From assembly GCA_032209605.1 (NCBI GenBank), contig JASFXZ010000014.1, positions 15,023,231-15,087,230 on the forward strand: a stretch of 64,000 bases of DNA. Direction: 5' to 3'. Position 1 is the first letter of the stretch, and the number at the start of each line of letters is the position of its first letter. Shown here piece after piece: positions 27,788 to 42,700 of the stretch. This DNA is from Mactromeris polynyma (Eukaryota; Mollusca; Bivalvia; Venerida; Mactridae). The position numbers were made by a program, and so were the translations under genes. Below the pieces are notes generated by a model. It saw nothing but the letters and a program-made list of their open reading frames with translations. It was not told the DNA's origin and did not search any database.

Positions 27788-30700
27788 CTGAAATAATCAA
27801 ACAGTTCAAAAGTCAGTATATTTTATATGGTGAAAATTGTATGGTAGTATCTTTAGAACGCATGCAACATGTACATGTTTTTTACAATTAAAAAGATCTC
27901 GAGTGCTCGTCATATATATTTGTATACGTTTTATTTTCAATATATCTGTAATCCGGAGGCCCGTGAGATAGAAACATATCAATACACAACATAGTAGTAA
28001 AAACTAGCTCATCATATATATCAACTTGTGCAGTTCACTCTCTTGAGCTCAACATCTTACATAGTTTGTTTGATTTATTGTCTCATTTGCTTGATGTAAG
28101 GCTTGAAAAACCACCTTATTCTTTTTTATTATCACCCCCAAGATAATATGTCAAGCACTCAACGTCTTTCTTGTAACAATAGTCATGCATGTCCTAAAGA
28201 TACCATTGTTAACTTATAATATTCAGAAGCTAAATCATATATACATGTACATATATACATTAAAGTTAAATAAATATGCTACATGCACTAAAACTGAGAC
28301 ACAACAATACCATGTCCTCTGTAAAAGACATATGGCCAAAATATACTTTAGGAGAATACAATCATCAAGGTAACAGCAAGGGTATCGTGCAAGGAGAACA
28401 CTGCAGTGTACTACAAGAATATGCAAACACTTTTAACCTTGCAGTGTAATAACATTGACATTATGTCTAAACTGTAGCTAACAAAGATAATCAGTAACTA
28501 ATTCGGCATCATCATCTTAGTTAATGCACATCAGTAACCAATATTGGGTCTTTATCCACCACAATGCACAATAGGAACCAATGTTGCATTATATCTACCA
28601 CAATGGAAGAATGTAACCAATATATGGTAACCAAGTTTAAGTTATTTTATGGTAACCAAATTTAGGTTATTATATGGTAACCAAGTTTAGGTTATTTTAT
28701 GGTAACCAAGTTTAGGTTATAATATGGTAACCAAATTTAGGTTATTATATGGTATCAAAGTTTAGGTTATTTTATGGTAACCAAGTTTAGGTTATAATAT
28801 GGTAACCAAATTTAGGTTATTATATGGTATCGAAGTTTAGGTTATTTTATGGGTAACCAAGTTTAGGTTATAATATGGTAACCAAGTTTAGGTTATTTTA
28901 TGGTAACCAAGTTTAGGTTATTTTATGGTAACCAAGTTTAGGTTATTATATGGTAACCAAGTTTAGGTTATTATATGGTAACCAAGTTTATGTTATTATA
29001 TGGTAACCAAGTTTAGATTATTATATGTCATTATTTCACACTTTTTACACTTCTTTGGGAGAAGTCCCTACTAAAATTGTGGCCTTTGACATATTCTGCT
29101 TAACTCTTTAATAAGGGGAAAGACGAAAGGGCACTAAGCACACACAATCACTGGAGTATAAAAGGTCACAAAAATATATTCACACCATCATGCAGTATTC
29201 ATGCTATGATACCTTGAATTCAGCAACATTTGGTTGGTATAAAATGAATCACAGAATGTGTAAATGTTGAGGTATTGATGAAGCATCAGCAAAAGGAGGT
29301 TTTGATGTTCGAATGGATAACAAACAAGATGCAGCAGATGCAGCAAGATATGTTGAAGTATGAATATTACGTAGCATGCTTGGTGAAAAAAGAAAGATTC
29401 AGGAAGTATTATAAAATGTTTAAGATGAACCTGGTCATTGACATATGACAGTCAACAAGATGCATAAATGAAATAAGAATGAATTCTTCATGCAAAAGCA
29501 TGAGTTTACGAATGGATACCGCAGATTATCGAATAATAATTGCGAAGAGAAAATAGAAGCATTTATGAGGCATGTCTGAGAAATGCAAAAAAGTTCAAAC
29601 TCATATTAGGGTAAGAATAGCATTTGCATTAAGAGAATATAGAAAACTCAAATAGTTCTGTGCAATCAGTATTCAGGCTTGTTAACAATAATTATTATTA
29701 TGAAGACAAATGATGTATTATAATACACAAATCATCTTGATGATGTTATATGTTTAAGTTACTAGTTGTTAAAAATGGTATATACATGAACATTGAATAG
29801 TGCTTGTGTTAATTCACATCACAATCGCTGGCAAATTGACATCAATACACGCAACAAGCAAGTTTTTTAGTTACATGTATAAGTATTTTATGTTAAAACA
29901 GCAAAAAGCCATTCACATCAATTTATTAATTTGTTAAATACTGTTTGATATTAAAACATTAAGTCCACCAGATTTTGTCCATGTGTTGTGTACAATGTAT
30001 TTGGAGTTCAAAGTACATTGTGTAGTTAACCAACAGTATTTTGTTTACATACAGTGGTCACCTGACCTAACCAGCGTTCCTGGGTTACCAACCAGCTCAA
30101 TCTATTCTATCGCAAGAAGGCACCTGACAAACTTTACTCTGTTTCACCATCATATGTATTACAACAGTTTTTGAAGAAAGCTCTTCACAAAAGAAAACAA
30201 ATAATGGCCACATTCAAATTAAGCATTATCAACACAGTCCAAATCAAGCATCAGAGATTAAGCCATTATTTACTTTATTTACTTTTCTAAACATTTGAAA
30301 ATAATTAGAAAAAGCAACATTAGTATCAGAATATTTTCTGAAACAACAATAAATGTAAACAATACAAATTAACAATCAGCCTGAGAAAATAATCAAAGTG
30401 AAAATAAAGCAAAACACAAAAACAATAGTTTACATAAAATTCATGTAATTAAAAAAACAACAGACAGAAAGCAAGTAAACAGGGAGTCAAAATAAAAGCA
30501 AAGCATTAAACATCTATGATGTAAGTAATGTGTGAGATGAGAACAGGTAGTCTGTGTACAGAGTAAATAGAGTCTATAGAGTAAGTGAATTAATGGGTCT
30601 ACCAATTGCTTACCATGTAACTTTGGTCATGTTTTGTCTACAATGATTAAAACAACGACAATAAAACTTCACTTAAAGACCACGTTGATATTAAGACCAC

Positions 30701-33700
30701 CTCATTAAAAAGACCCTATTTTGAAAAACCTTCATATCTTCAATATTTAAACTCGATAAATGACAAGCTGACTACTACGACGACTCATAAGGAGTAATGG
30801 TGGTCTTATTGACTTTGCTTTGTATAGACATAATGAAAGGTACTCATAAATGTCGAATATTTTCATGTTACCAGAGTTTGCCAATATCTCAGAACACAAG
30901 TCTAATTTGCCCTATTAATTTTGCTAATTCTGGTAACATATTTGAAAATTACTCTTTTTGCAATTAAAGTAACAATTTTGACAATAATAGTTCATTTAAC
31001 TAAGGTAACAATTTTGACAATAATAGCTCATTTAACTAAGGTAACGGTTTTCATAACCTGGACATATTTACCAGGAACAGTATGTCAAACCCATTTGAAT
31101 ACAGACAGAAACTTTCTGAAATTGTGTACCAATAAATTATTTTATAGTTGCCATGGTGATTAAACAATTTTTCCACAAATGTAATACTAACCTTGGAGGT
31201 CTTTCTGGCAATGGTACGACATCAGTAGGTATGTCTTCTCTATCATTCTCTGACATTATCTGATTTTCTGAAAATATTAAACATAAATTCATCATCAACC
31301 GATCCATATTCACAAATTCTTCTAAAATAAATAGTCATTTCATTGCCTCAGTTGTATGGGATGTCTGTGAAAATAAATCTAAATAATGCGTTTTGGTGGA
31401 TCTCTTCCAAATTCCCTGATTTTAATTTAGTATTATACCCCTCCTTACATATGCTTTTTCTGTTTCACTTTCCTGCCTCTTTTATTTTCTTTCTATAACA
31501 TCTTCCCATTTTGTATTTTATTGTGTTTTTCTTAAGAATCTATGTGGGTAGTTGCTGTTTTGCGATATTTGTTCCCGTTATTATCTGCTCAAAAACCTTC
31601 CAGTACTGTTTGCGCATTGCTAATGATACTATCAGCAACACATAATGCTTGCCAAGATGAAATATATTATATTCTGATGGTTGTCAGTGTCTGCATGGTT
31701 CGAACTAATTGTATTCCGTTTGTAATCAGTGTCTGCATTATGTCAGAGAAATGTTTTCTACTGGTAATTAGTATTAAAACATTGATACTTCACCAGTTTC
31801 GCCATACATCTCTGACCGTTTTACCATGTGCAAGGGATTGAGCAGAAATACTATCTTTCACAAACATTTTTTGCTTCAATTGAATAAGGAATATAGTTAT
31901 ACTAAAATAAAAGAAAAACAAGACTTACCATCTGCTGAGAATAGAGCCGTTCCCCTCCCACTGGGAGCTGATACAGTGTATGAAATATAATCCTTTTCTT
32001 GAGGAGCACCGGGTGTGGCATTTGGATTAATTGGTCTAGCATATTTAATATCCGGCTGTAAGGAAGAGATGAAGGTATGATAGGATGCTCAAGAAATACT
32101 TCAAACATACATCATTGTCTTTGTTGCAGCCTAAGTGCTGTATAGTACACACACAGCAACCTCTCCAGAGTGGTCCCTTTTGTGAGCAACAACCTCTCTT
32201 CAATAACAGTTTTTTACAACCTTTTTAACCTCTCTAGAACAACAACCTCTCAACAACAGTCAAAATGTAAGTCTCACAAAGTGAGTTGTTCAGGAGAGGA
32301 TGTGAAATTGAAACTTGGAGACTAAATGCTTAAAATAAAGCATAAAGCAGACAATTCCTATTGCAACTAATCACTGCAAGTGGTCAGTGAATGTAATGAA
32401 AACAAATTGCCCTGCACAAATAAAGTGTCAGTTTCTATATGAAGACACTGACCTCTAGCACAGTTTGATGATAGTCTACTGTCTTAAAAGTTCTGTGAAT
32501 AAGGCCCCTGGTTAAATACATGGGACTGACAATTTTGACAGCGACAAACAACACAAGGATGTCAACTTTCTAATTTTCTTTGGTATCTAAAATCTTCTAA
32601 GATAAAACTTACCAAAGGTCTCTTTGTAGGGCTTGCATGTTTAGAAGATGGATTGATGCCTAATGGTGTATCAGCCTGAAACAATAAGTTGTACATGGTT
32701 AAAGCAGCATCTCTGATGGTAGTATATGGTAGTTTCAAACCATTCAAATTACATCTCATTTCACAAAAAGACTGTCAGTAAGTTTGATATTGATGTGTTT
32801 CTGAACTGACAGTAGTCGATTTAAGACATTAAAATGACAGCATAGGGATTTTCTGTGACCTCAATTACAATTTCTGAAAAATCAGAAAGGATTTTTTAAA
32901 GAAATTATTTGATAACGAACAAAGAATGATATTAGATGTCATTAAGCATACATGAAAAGAAACATTTTAACACATGTTTTATGACAGAAAGCATCACAAC
33001 CAATAGCTTCTAGGCTTAGAAGTCTTCAGTGACAGCAAAGGGTCTTCAAGTTAAATGTATTGAATGTGTTAAATTCAGCAAAATGTAAAGCGATTTTAAC
33101 AACAGAACTGTATGAAAAATATGTCTACATAAATAGAGAGAACCAACTTGTACTCACAGAGTAACTGACAGCAGCATGATGCAAATTAGCAGCTTGTCTT
33201 TGTAACTGTTGTCTGATATAACTCTCATCTTTAAGTGCATGTAAACTGAAAATATAACAAACATATAATACTACGATAGTACATCTACAATGCATGCAGA
33301 GCCTAGAAAATACATAGACGATCTTATACCAGAGGTCATTATTTGTGGTAGGACAAAACACAAAATAAATAATTCACTTAAGTCAACAAGTTTGATGTTG
33401 TTTTGTCATAAAAATTCAGGTAAAGAAAACAACCCATTGCCCAGAGTGGTTCTCATATCAATGCAAGAGAACTGACAATCAAAACAAGACATCCTTTGTC
33501 CAAGGCACTATTTAGTATCTCAGTATAACAATGATATCTTTGTCAAGACACTATTTAGTATCTCAGTATAACAATGATATCTTTGTCAAGACACTATTTA
33601 GTATCTCAGTATAACAATGATATCTTTGTTAGACACTATTTAGTATCTGAGTATAACAATGATATCTTTGTTAGACACTATTTAGTATCTGAGTATAACA

Positions 33701-36700
33701 ATGATATCTTTGTCAAGACACTATTTAGTATCTCAGTATAACAATTTATCGACAGACTCTTCCTCAGTTGTTGTTGAGAGGTTGCTGCTCAAGATAGGTT
33801 CAACTGACAGAAATTTGTTTAGAACAGGAAACATGGATACTGTTGTTGAAGAGAGGTTGTTGCTCCAGACAGCAGCATTGGACACGTTGCACTGTATGGT
33901 CACACATAGCTTGTTAATCAACACAAGAAATGTGTCACATGAATGCTGTTAGCGAAGAAAGTTACAGTCTTTGAATATGGCATACAAATCTTACCTCTGT
34001 TGTAAAATGGCAAATTTCTTTTCCCAAGTTTTATGTATTCTTTCTATCTCTCGCTTTAATCTGAAATGATCAATGTATACACTTTGTAGGACTGAAGTCA
34101 ACAAGTTTGTTGTTGTTTAAATGTCCAAATAAATAATTTTAGCTAAAGAAAACAACCCAATGTCCATAGTGGTTGTCATATCAATGCACAAGAACAACAA
34201 AGCATTTTGTAAACAATGGCTGGTATGAGGATACAAACATCTGTACACACACTACTAGTCATAGCACAACATGTCATTAAATGACAACATCGTGCCGTTA
34301 GATTGTGTTGGTGTTTTCTCTTGTTTTTCAACTGTAAATCAGTTACATACAGTGGTCACACAACCTAACCAGCATTCCTGGGTTATCAACCAGTACTAAC
34401 CTGTTCTTCTGCAAGCATTGTACAACTTCATTTCATGAATCCGAGGTTGACAAATGATCTTAATTGTCACAGAGAACATATGCCCCAAATAGTGTTCTAC
34501 CAACTGACCTATTAGCAGGCAGTGTCCTGCAGTTCGAAACCAATTGTTTTTACAGAAATAAAGTCAAATAGTATAATATTAATTTTAACTACACATCATG
34601 AACTTACCTCAGTACTTCATCTCTAAGCATTTGTTCATTCTTCCGTAATTTACTGACATCAGAATCTCCCTGTAACGCCTCAGCTAGTTTTGCTCTCTCC
34701 TATATCAAGAAAGGTGTGTTTATTTTTCAATTCATATAAACATCAACATTTTCAGCAGTTTGAAAGACTCATGCGAACAAAAGTGGATTCAATTGCAGCC
34801 AGTTTTTTACAGTTTTATAACAAAAATTAAATATTAAACTTTGCTATGGTTTCCATCAAACAAATCACATATATGCTGTAACAAACAGATGTTTTGTACA
34901 GCACATAAATTATTCAGGAATAAAAGCAAAAAAGTGGTATCTGCACCATTACTTATATTCAGATACATTAGTTTCGCTTTCACTCCTGATATGCCCTCAA
35001 GAAAAACCATGAGTTAATTATAGAGAATAGAATACCTATGAAGTTTGACCACTCTTAACCAAGATGCTGTGAAGTTAGTGGTCAATTATGACTTGTTCTA
35101 GCAACTGACCAATGGACAGATGGACAGACAGACAATAAACATTACAACAATCATAATCAGCACAATTAGTGTCTATAGCTTGAATGGATAATTTATTAGT
35201 TAAAGTGTAACGAATAGTATATATACAATGTGATGTCATCAAATGTACAAATAATGAGTGTGCAAGATACCCATGCTTGTGTTATATACTTGGTACTGAA
35301 ATGTCCAGATATACCCACCACCATTCAGACACAATACATGTATAATCTAATTTTTAAACACAATATTCAGAGAACATTTAAATAATATTAACATCAAGTG
35401 TATGGAGAATGAAAAAAAAACTTGTTTTTGTGAGTACAAAATGGGGCATTATGTAATTTCATTATTAGGGGTACAATTTATCGTCTGCTTTCTAAAATTT
35501 GTATTAAAAAGTTCCACCCGCCATGTGTATCAGCACCTTGCCGACTTTTCGTAGAAATATATGAAACATTCGTCCTCTTCATAAAACATTAACATGTACC
35601 CCTAACAATGAATTGGCCCTTAACAACATAAAGGAACCTGGTCTCCATGGAAATAAATCCTGGGTAAAATAATATTACAACTTGTTGAAATCATGAATTA
35701 CTTTATATTTCATTTAAACATTTGATGTACCACACTATATCATTATAGATCCATAATGTTGGATATTTTCGAAAAGTGTATTAATGAACCTAACTTATAC
35801 AAAATGCAGCCATTTCAAAAATTGTTTTTATAGTCAATACTTTTTCCCTAGCATTAACTTATTCTCAGAATACATTACTATAGGACTATTTGTGAAAATT
35901 TCCTTTTCTGACATCAAATGTTTTTTAAACTTTTATCGACAGCCAACTTTTACAGGTATGCTTAAAACGTAGGATTTTGTAACCAATTCTGAAACATCTA
36001 AACATTTTTGCATCCAATATAAGTACATATGCTACAAATGTAGACCATATATTGGTTGATAAAAATGGGTATGGAACACATTATAGTAAGAATCCACCAC
36101 CAAAATACCTAATTCATACTTCAAAGTAGAAATTGGTAACTCCAAGGACATGAGAATTAAGTAGACAGTAAAACACTTAAAGTGATTAAGACCATATATA
36201 TCTTTTAAAATAAACCAGGTGGTCTTATTATTGAGGTTTCACTGAACATGGTACAATTTAAAACCCTTACAAATAAGCAAAATATGGAAACAAACAGAAA
36301 TGAACTTTATAACCAGCAGAAAAATATTTTGTATATTATAATTATGTTCAATCATTGTTCCTTGTTTTCAGACAAATCATAATTTCTTCACTATCATCCG
36401 AAACATCACAGGCAATTTAATAATGACCCAACTCCCAAATATTATATATAAATAGGGGTTTAGGTTTAATAACCATAATACATGAGATCGGATAATAATA
36501 CAGAACACCGTCCAAAACCAACAGTAAATCTTGCAGTAAGTATTTAATATTCTAACAACTGCTAAATGGGCAATAAACACACATATTTCACTATGTTTTT
36601 GGTCTAATATATGCATATTAAATATCACTTTCTGCATTCATGATGCAATCACTTACACATATATCATTGTATTCCAGTATAGGATTGACGGAACTTTCCT

Positions 36701-39700
36701 GTTTTATGAAAATAATAAATTGTACCAAATAAATTAATTATAAAATTAGGTGTAAGAATACTTTCTGGTCAAACCAAATTGATGCCAATTATCAAAACAA
36801 AATTCACCTGTTCATGTACAGACAAATAAATGGCTCTGACGAGTGAAGGTGAGAACATCCTATACATGGTCAAGCCCGCACCTACATCTATAACTGCCCC
36901 TGATCACAAGGCAGACAACAATTCACACACTTTACAAATACCGTAATTATTCTATTTAATGTCTGAGCACTTTTCAATTTTAACTGAAAAATGGCAGTTC
37001 ATTTTCCTAAAATAGGGGATGGGCATTTATTAGAGCATGGGTGTTAAATAGAATTATTATGGTAATTGTTCTAATCCACTCATCTTATAGATGCAAATTA
37101 AACTTTAAAGCCAAAACTATCTGCTAAGGTGTGAGGAGTGAAAGTAATCAGTAACCTCTTGAATTCCTTTAATACACCATTCCAACTGATTTTGACACAA
37201 AAATAACATCATAGAAACACCATACTCAATTCCTTTGATTACTTTTACTACCCACGCTCTAAGTATAAGGATGAAAGCAAAACAAGTCTATCTGCTTCTT
37301 TGTTCACATGCAGGTAAACTAGTTTGGCTTTCAACATTTGAAGTATTATGTGCAAAACTGAAATTTAAATCCCTTCATTTCCAAGACCATTTATTTTATA
37401 AGTGCAACCCATCCCGCATCGTCCAAAACGCTTTTAACAACAACAACAACAGACTAGTGTGTAACAAACCTCATTCAATTTAGCTGAGAATTTCTTAACA
37501 TGTAATAAAAGAAACACTAATAGTATGATTCTTCCTTTTGCATTTATGTACAAATGTGTTAGCTAAAAGCGCAGGAGATTGTTCAAGAGTTCTTTCCCTT
37601 TATCCCTTCTCGAGTTCTCTCCCTTTATCCCTTCTATAGTACTTGTATGTATAGTGACAATGTCCTGTGGCTAAATTTGAGAAAGATTCGCACCTGGAAG
37701 GCCATGTTAATATATTTACAGCACTCTGACTCAATTCAACTTTGCAACGTAATTCTCTTGTCATATGCTGCAACAAGCGTTCATATAAATATTTTACAAT
37801 TTTACTAAAATTGAAATACTTTATTCTCTAATTAGTACAATTTGAGCATTGGAAGCTAAGCCCATCTATCTGCTACTTTTTTCATATATTATATTTATTT
37901 TGTTTCCATCTCTCAATTATATTCTTAACAATCTAATTAATAAATGGTACAATAATGTAGGTTATACACACCCTGGCTAACTCTTCTTTCAGTTTTCTTT
38001 CAGTATCATGTAACTGTTTCATCTTGTCTTTCTCTGCTTGTTCTCTTGCTCTCAGTTGAGCTTCAGTAGCCTCACTATTCTGTAAGTATACAACATACAA
38101 ACCTTTATTTGGTATTCAAATACAGTCCGACCTGGTTCATTCGAATTTTATTTTGAATAATACATGGTTTTGAAAAGCCTGTTTTAATTCAACCTGCCAA
38201 AGTAGATTGATCGAGACCTGAAACACTGGTCAATTGACCTAACCAGTGTTCATGGGTTACCAACCAGCAAGCAACTGGCAACTTACCCACAGAAACATCT
38301 TTTTGAAGCTAAGTACTTTTTATCTGAGCAGAAAATATATGTTTACATTCTAAAAAAGACACAGCACGATGATATAAATGTAAATATATAACATTTAAGA
38401 GCATTGAACTAAACATTTCATTTACACCAGACAAACAAAGCAATTCTGGGAAAAAATAGCATAACTAATCGGTCTAGTTTTAATACATCAAAGTTCAGAC
38501 AAAATTAACTCACAGCTTGACTAGCCTGGTTCAGTTTGTCTCGCATCATTCTTTCCATCTCTTCCTTCTGCTTAGCAATCTGAAAATTATTCACAATATT
38601 GACATCAAAATATTTATCACGCTACTCAAAATGTACGATTGGTTATCAAACAGTAAATCCTCGCTTATACCACCTTGAAAATATAAGGCCAACTCATTAA
38701 TAAGACCACATTTTCGATGCCAAGCTTTCTTCAAGATTTCAGCTCAATAATTAGACCACCTCATATATAAGACCTATGTCCTTCAGAACCAATCAATGGT
38801 GGTCTTATTATTGAGGTATCACAGTATTTCTACACTGTTTCTACATAAAACAACAAAACAACAACATAAAATGATCCAGCACATTACTATGATAAGTTAG
38901 AAATAAAACTTACTACTTTTTCAAACAAGTTGGTTTTAATTCAGTTTTTTCTTCCAGTCAAATTTTTACTGTAATTGTGAATGCACTAATTATGTTTTCA
39001 AGTTTAATTATGTCAAAAAATATTTATAGAATACAGTGATTTTTTAAAAAAAATATCTAAAAATATTTATGTTTTGTAGACTGCATGCCTCTAGATAGTA
39101 CATGTTGTTACTCTGGTACAAAACTACCACATGCAAAGAAAATTCTCTTTAAAAGTCACTTATCACAAAACTAAAAATAGAGAAAAAAATTCTCCCAGAA
39201 GAAAATCCAGTTAAAGTAAAAATGACTTTTTCCAAATAATGCACTACACAAGCAAATCAAAATTAATTCTGTGTATCTGTAGGGTACCAAATTGTGCCAT
39301 ACGAAACTAAACTTCATAGAGGTACATACAGTTGAGCTAGACACTAAATGTGCCATTTCGGAGTTGAATATCATATGGCCTGAGGCTTTTAAAGGCTTGA
39401 TATTGGAATTTTCCCTTAATACAAATTAGTGTGATTTGTACTAATTAGCAATAAATAAATAAGAGACACCTAGATATTAGACACTACTGTTCTGATGATT
39501 GTTCACTGTGACAATCTCAAAGAAAACACTATGTTATGCAAATGATCTAATAACTATAGTCCATTTTCTATTCGACAGTCGCATTGCCTTAATTCGAACA
39601 CTACTTTTTCTGAAAGTGGCGCAAGAATAACAAGTAAGTGAATCGGTTAAAAAAATGTTCAGCGCAAACTGCGTAACATACTCAATACTGATGGTAATAT

Positions 39701-42700
39701 TTACTATGCGATTGAATTTAATGGTTCAACAATGGACAATAATGGTTTGTACTTTCTGTGAATCTGGGAGTATTGAATACAAAAGCAGTATTCAATACCG
39801 AACAACTTCAGTGCTTTCAGCACTTTGATTATTTACTTGAGAACAGTTGGAAACAAATTGTGTGGTGATCAGCCAATGAAAACATGCTTTGGAAAATACT
39901 GACCAATAGACATTGTGTCCTCACCAATGGTATTCTCAACTAATATTGAATGAGTTAATAAATATGATATCTGAAGACTGGTAACATATATAGTCCAAGT
40001 CATCATAATACTATACATGTTGGTCAAACTACATGTATATCTCAGACCTAGATAACTCTAGTCCTTGACTATATCATACATCCATTGTATAACTATAGAC
40101 TTATGTCAAGGTGAATATGAAGATTTGTTGCCCTGTCTGAAAGTAGAAATGACTGAGGACATCCAACTAGGTCAATGTAACTTTCAGGAAGGTCAATAAA
40201 CTACATATCGACCAACACAGAAGTCAACAATTGGAACATTATATGCCTTAAATATGGTGTTTATTTTATCAATTTCAATAAAATGTTATCTTCCGTAAGA
40301 CATCCACTGTTGAACAATTTATCAGAGGAAAACGCTTTGTTAACAACAGTTTGGAAGGTTGCTGTTTCAAGTGTTTGGGTTGGTTAACAGCAATATCAGT
40401 GCCCCATTATGTTTTCATGTCACAGTTGGCAAGTTGTTATTAATTTTGAGTCAAAGTAGCCTCTTGCATGCCATGTTTTCTACTAGTTCAATGAGTGTGC
40501 AATGAAATGAGTTTCTGCAGGGTGTATATAACAAAAAGTAAGCATTTATTGATGTTATAAGTTTACATACTAATTTATGTATTAAAACTATTTGTATAGA
40601 AAAACCTAAGTCCTAATCGGCTATTTTTGCATACCAAGCAACTAATGAAATATTGTGTTTGGTCCTATAGAAAACTGACGAGGGGTCAAATTCAACTTTT
40701 AGAACCGAATAAATATCACAACCTGTTTGGGTCAAATTTCTTCAAGGGTCTTAAATTCAACTTTAAGGAGACAGCATGTCATTAATGTAATAAGGACAAG
40801 GTCAATTTTCAGCACCAAATTTTTACAAATGTCAAAAGGCAAAGATTTCATTTTCATATGAAATACTTTACAAAGTTTATACAAGAATGTGTACAATTTA
40901 GAGAATAAAATATATCAGGTTAATCAAAAACAACCAAAAGTCAGCACCACACAGAGAAAGGGATTCACATCACAAAAACTTCATTCACAGAAAGTTATCC
41001 TACACAATTTGCTTTTGAATATGTCAAAGATGTCAAAATGTGACTGAGAATTGAATAATCAACTTTTCTATAAATATATATATACAGTTACCATATTTCA
41101 GGTACATGCAAATAATACATAAATTATATTCACACAATGCATTTCCCAAAAGTGGCATTCAAGAAAAAAGATGAATTAAGGGTCGTAAAAACATCAATGC
41201 ATTAAAACTGACAACAACAAGTTGAAGGAATAGACATGCAAGGGAGGTAACTGGTTGCCAAGCATCTTTTCAGAACATTGTGGCTTAGCCTGGAGTTACT
41301 TCCCCTTTCACTATATAATATACTGTTGGCAATATCAGGGAACCAGACTAAATATGGCTTTGAAAAAATGTTTTGAGTAGTTACAAAATTTTGTTTAAGT
41401 AGATAACATTGACCATGAACATAATATTGACAAATGGACGCATCCATGACACACAGCCATAACATGCAGTAACATCTTATGGTGTATTAAATAGGTTTGT
41501 AACAGAGGGCTACAATAAAAAAAAAATTCAAGAAAGTTTAAACTTATCATTTTTACAGACACTGTAATTGCTTAGCTAATAGTTTTGTGATGTAAATACT
41601 GCATAATCCCTAGTAACGTCACTGTCACACAATATTATCCCAAACACCAAGACAACTGGCTTTACGAAAGTTGCACGACGGTCTGACATGTTAGATAAAT
41701 TTCAAAACAGGTCCAGCAACTTTTTGCAAGGTCCCTGATCAAAATGTCTGGCACATTAACAAGCAACAATACATTAAAAACTATCATAATGTCAAACAAA
41801 ATTTCCTAAGTCCAACAATAATTGTAAGTTTCTCTGACCCAATATCAGACAATCTGTGAAGCAATTTTGGAAAGCCAGTGAGAAAATGTTCAAGACAGGC
41901 AATCAGATAAGGCCATACCCATGTTATAAAATAGTCCTGTGATCATTTTGAAAATATAGAATATTAACACCATATACCATCACAAAATCTGACACTACCA
42001 CCAAAGGCAGAAGAACAAGACCACTTTCACCTTTAACCTGCCATATCTACATAATGAGCTAGTCCCTTCAAATAATTCTGATCGATCCACTTATAGACTT
42101 AAGGGCGGTTAGGCTTCAAAAAAGCAGACGACATTCAAGTATTCTAACAAAACATGGAATTATGGGACAGCTTATTAATTAAGATTGGCAGGTTAAGTTT
42201 TTTTAATTATTTATAAATACAGATAAAATTGTTGCATGTTATAAAATAATTAGACAATATATACTAAAATCAATCTAGAATGTTAGCTATTATGAGGTCA
42301 TAATTGTGACATTCATGCAAAGATTAGGGAAAAACAAAATCTGCTGAAGATTCACGCAAGGGGAGATAAGCATGAATCAACATTTGTGCTATAAACTTAC
42401 TCCTGCAGACTGTAAAATATAAAACATACACAGATGAAAACGCAGTGAAATATACAGGGAAAGAACAATACAGTACAACCTCTCTAAAACCACTCTCTGT
42501 TGAGCAACAACCTCTCTTCAACAAAAATATCATTTTTTCCTGAAGTAATTTTTCACTATCAATTTAACCTCTCCAGACCAGAACCTTTCAACAAAAGTCG
42601 AACTTATGCATCTCCCAAAGACTGCTGTTCTAGAGAGGTTGCACTGTATATCATAATGGAGAAACCTGTTTGATTGTCGTTACCTGAAAGCAAACAGCCA

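Larger units (their letters stand above)
27788..31191. other. Intron 22 of the coiled-coil gene
   Basis: 3.4 kb holding a 25-bp array (28625-29030), a SINE-tail copy (30045-30180), a family 1 MITE (30657-30830) and a 35-bp partial duplication near 30960-31045. No exon was noticed. Confidence 0.5.
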
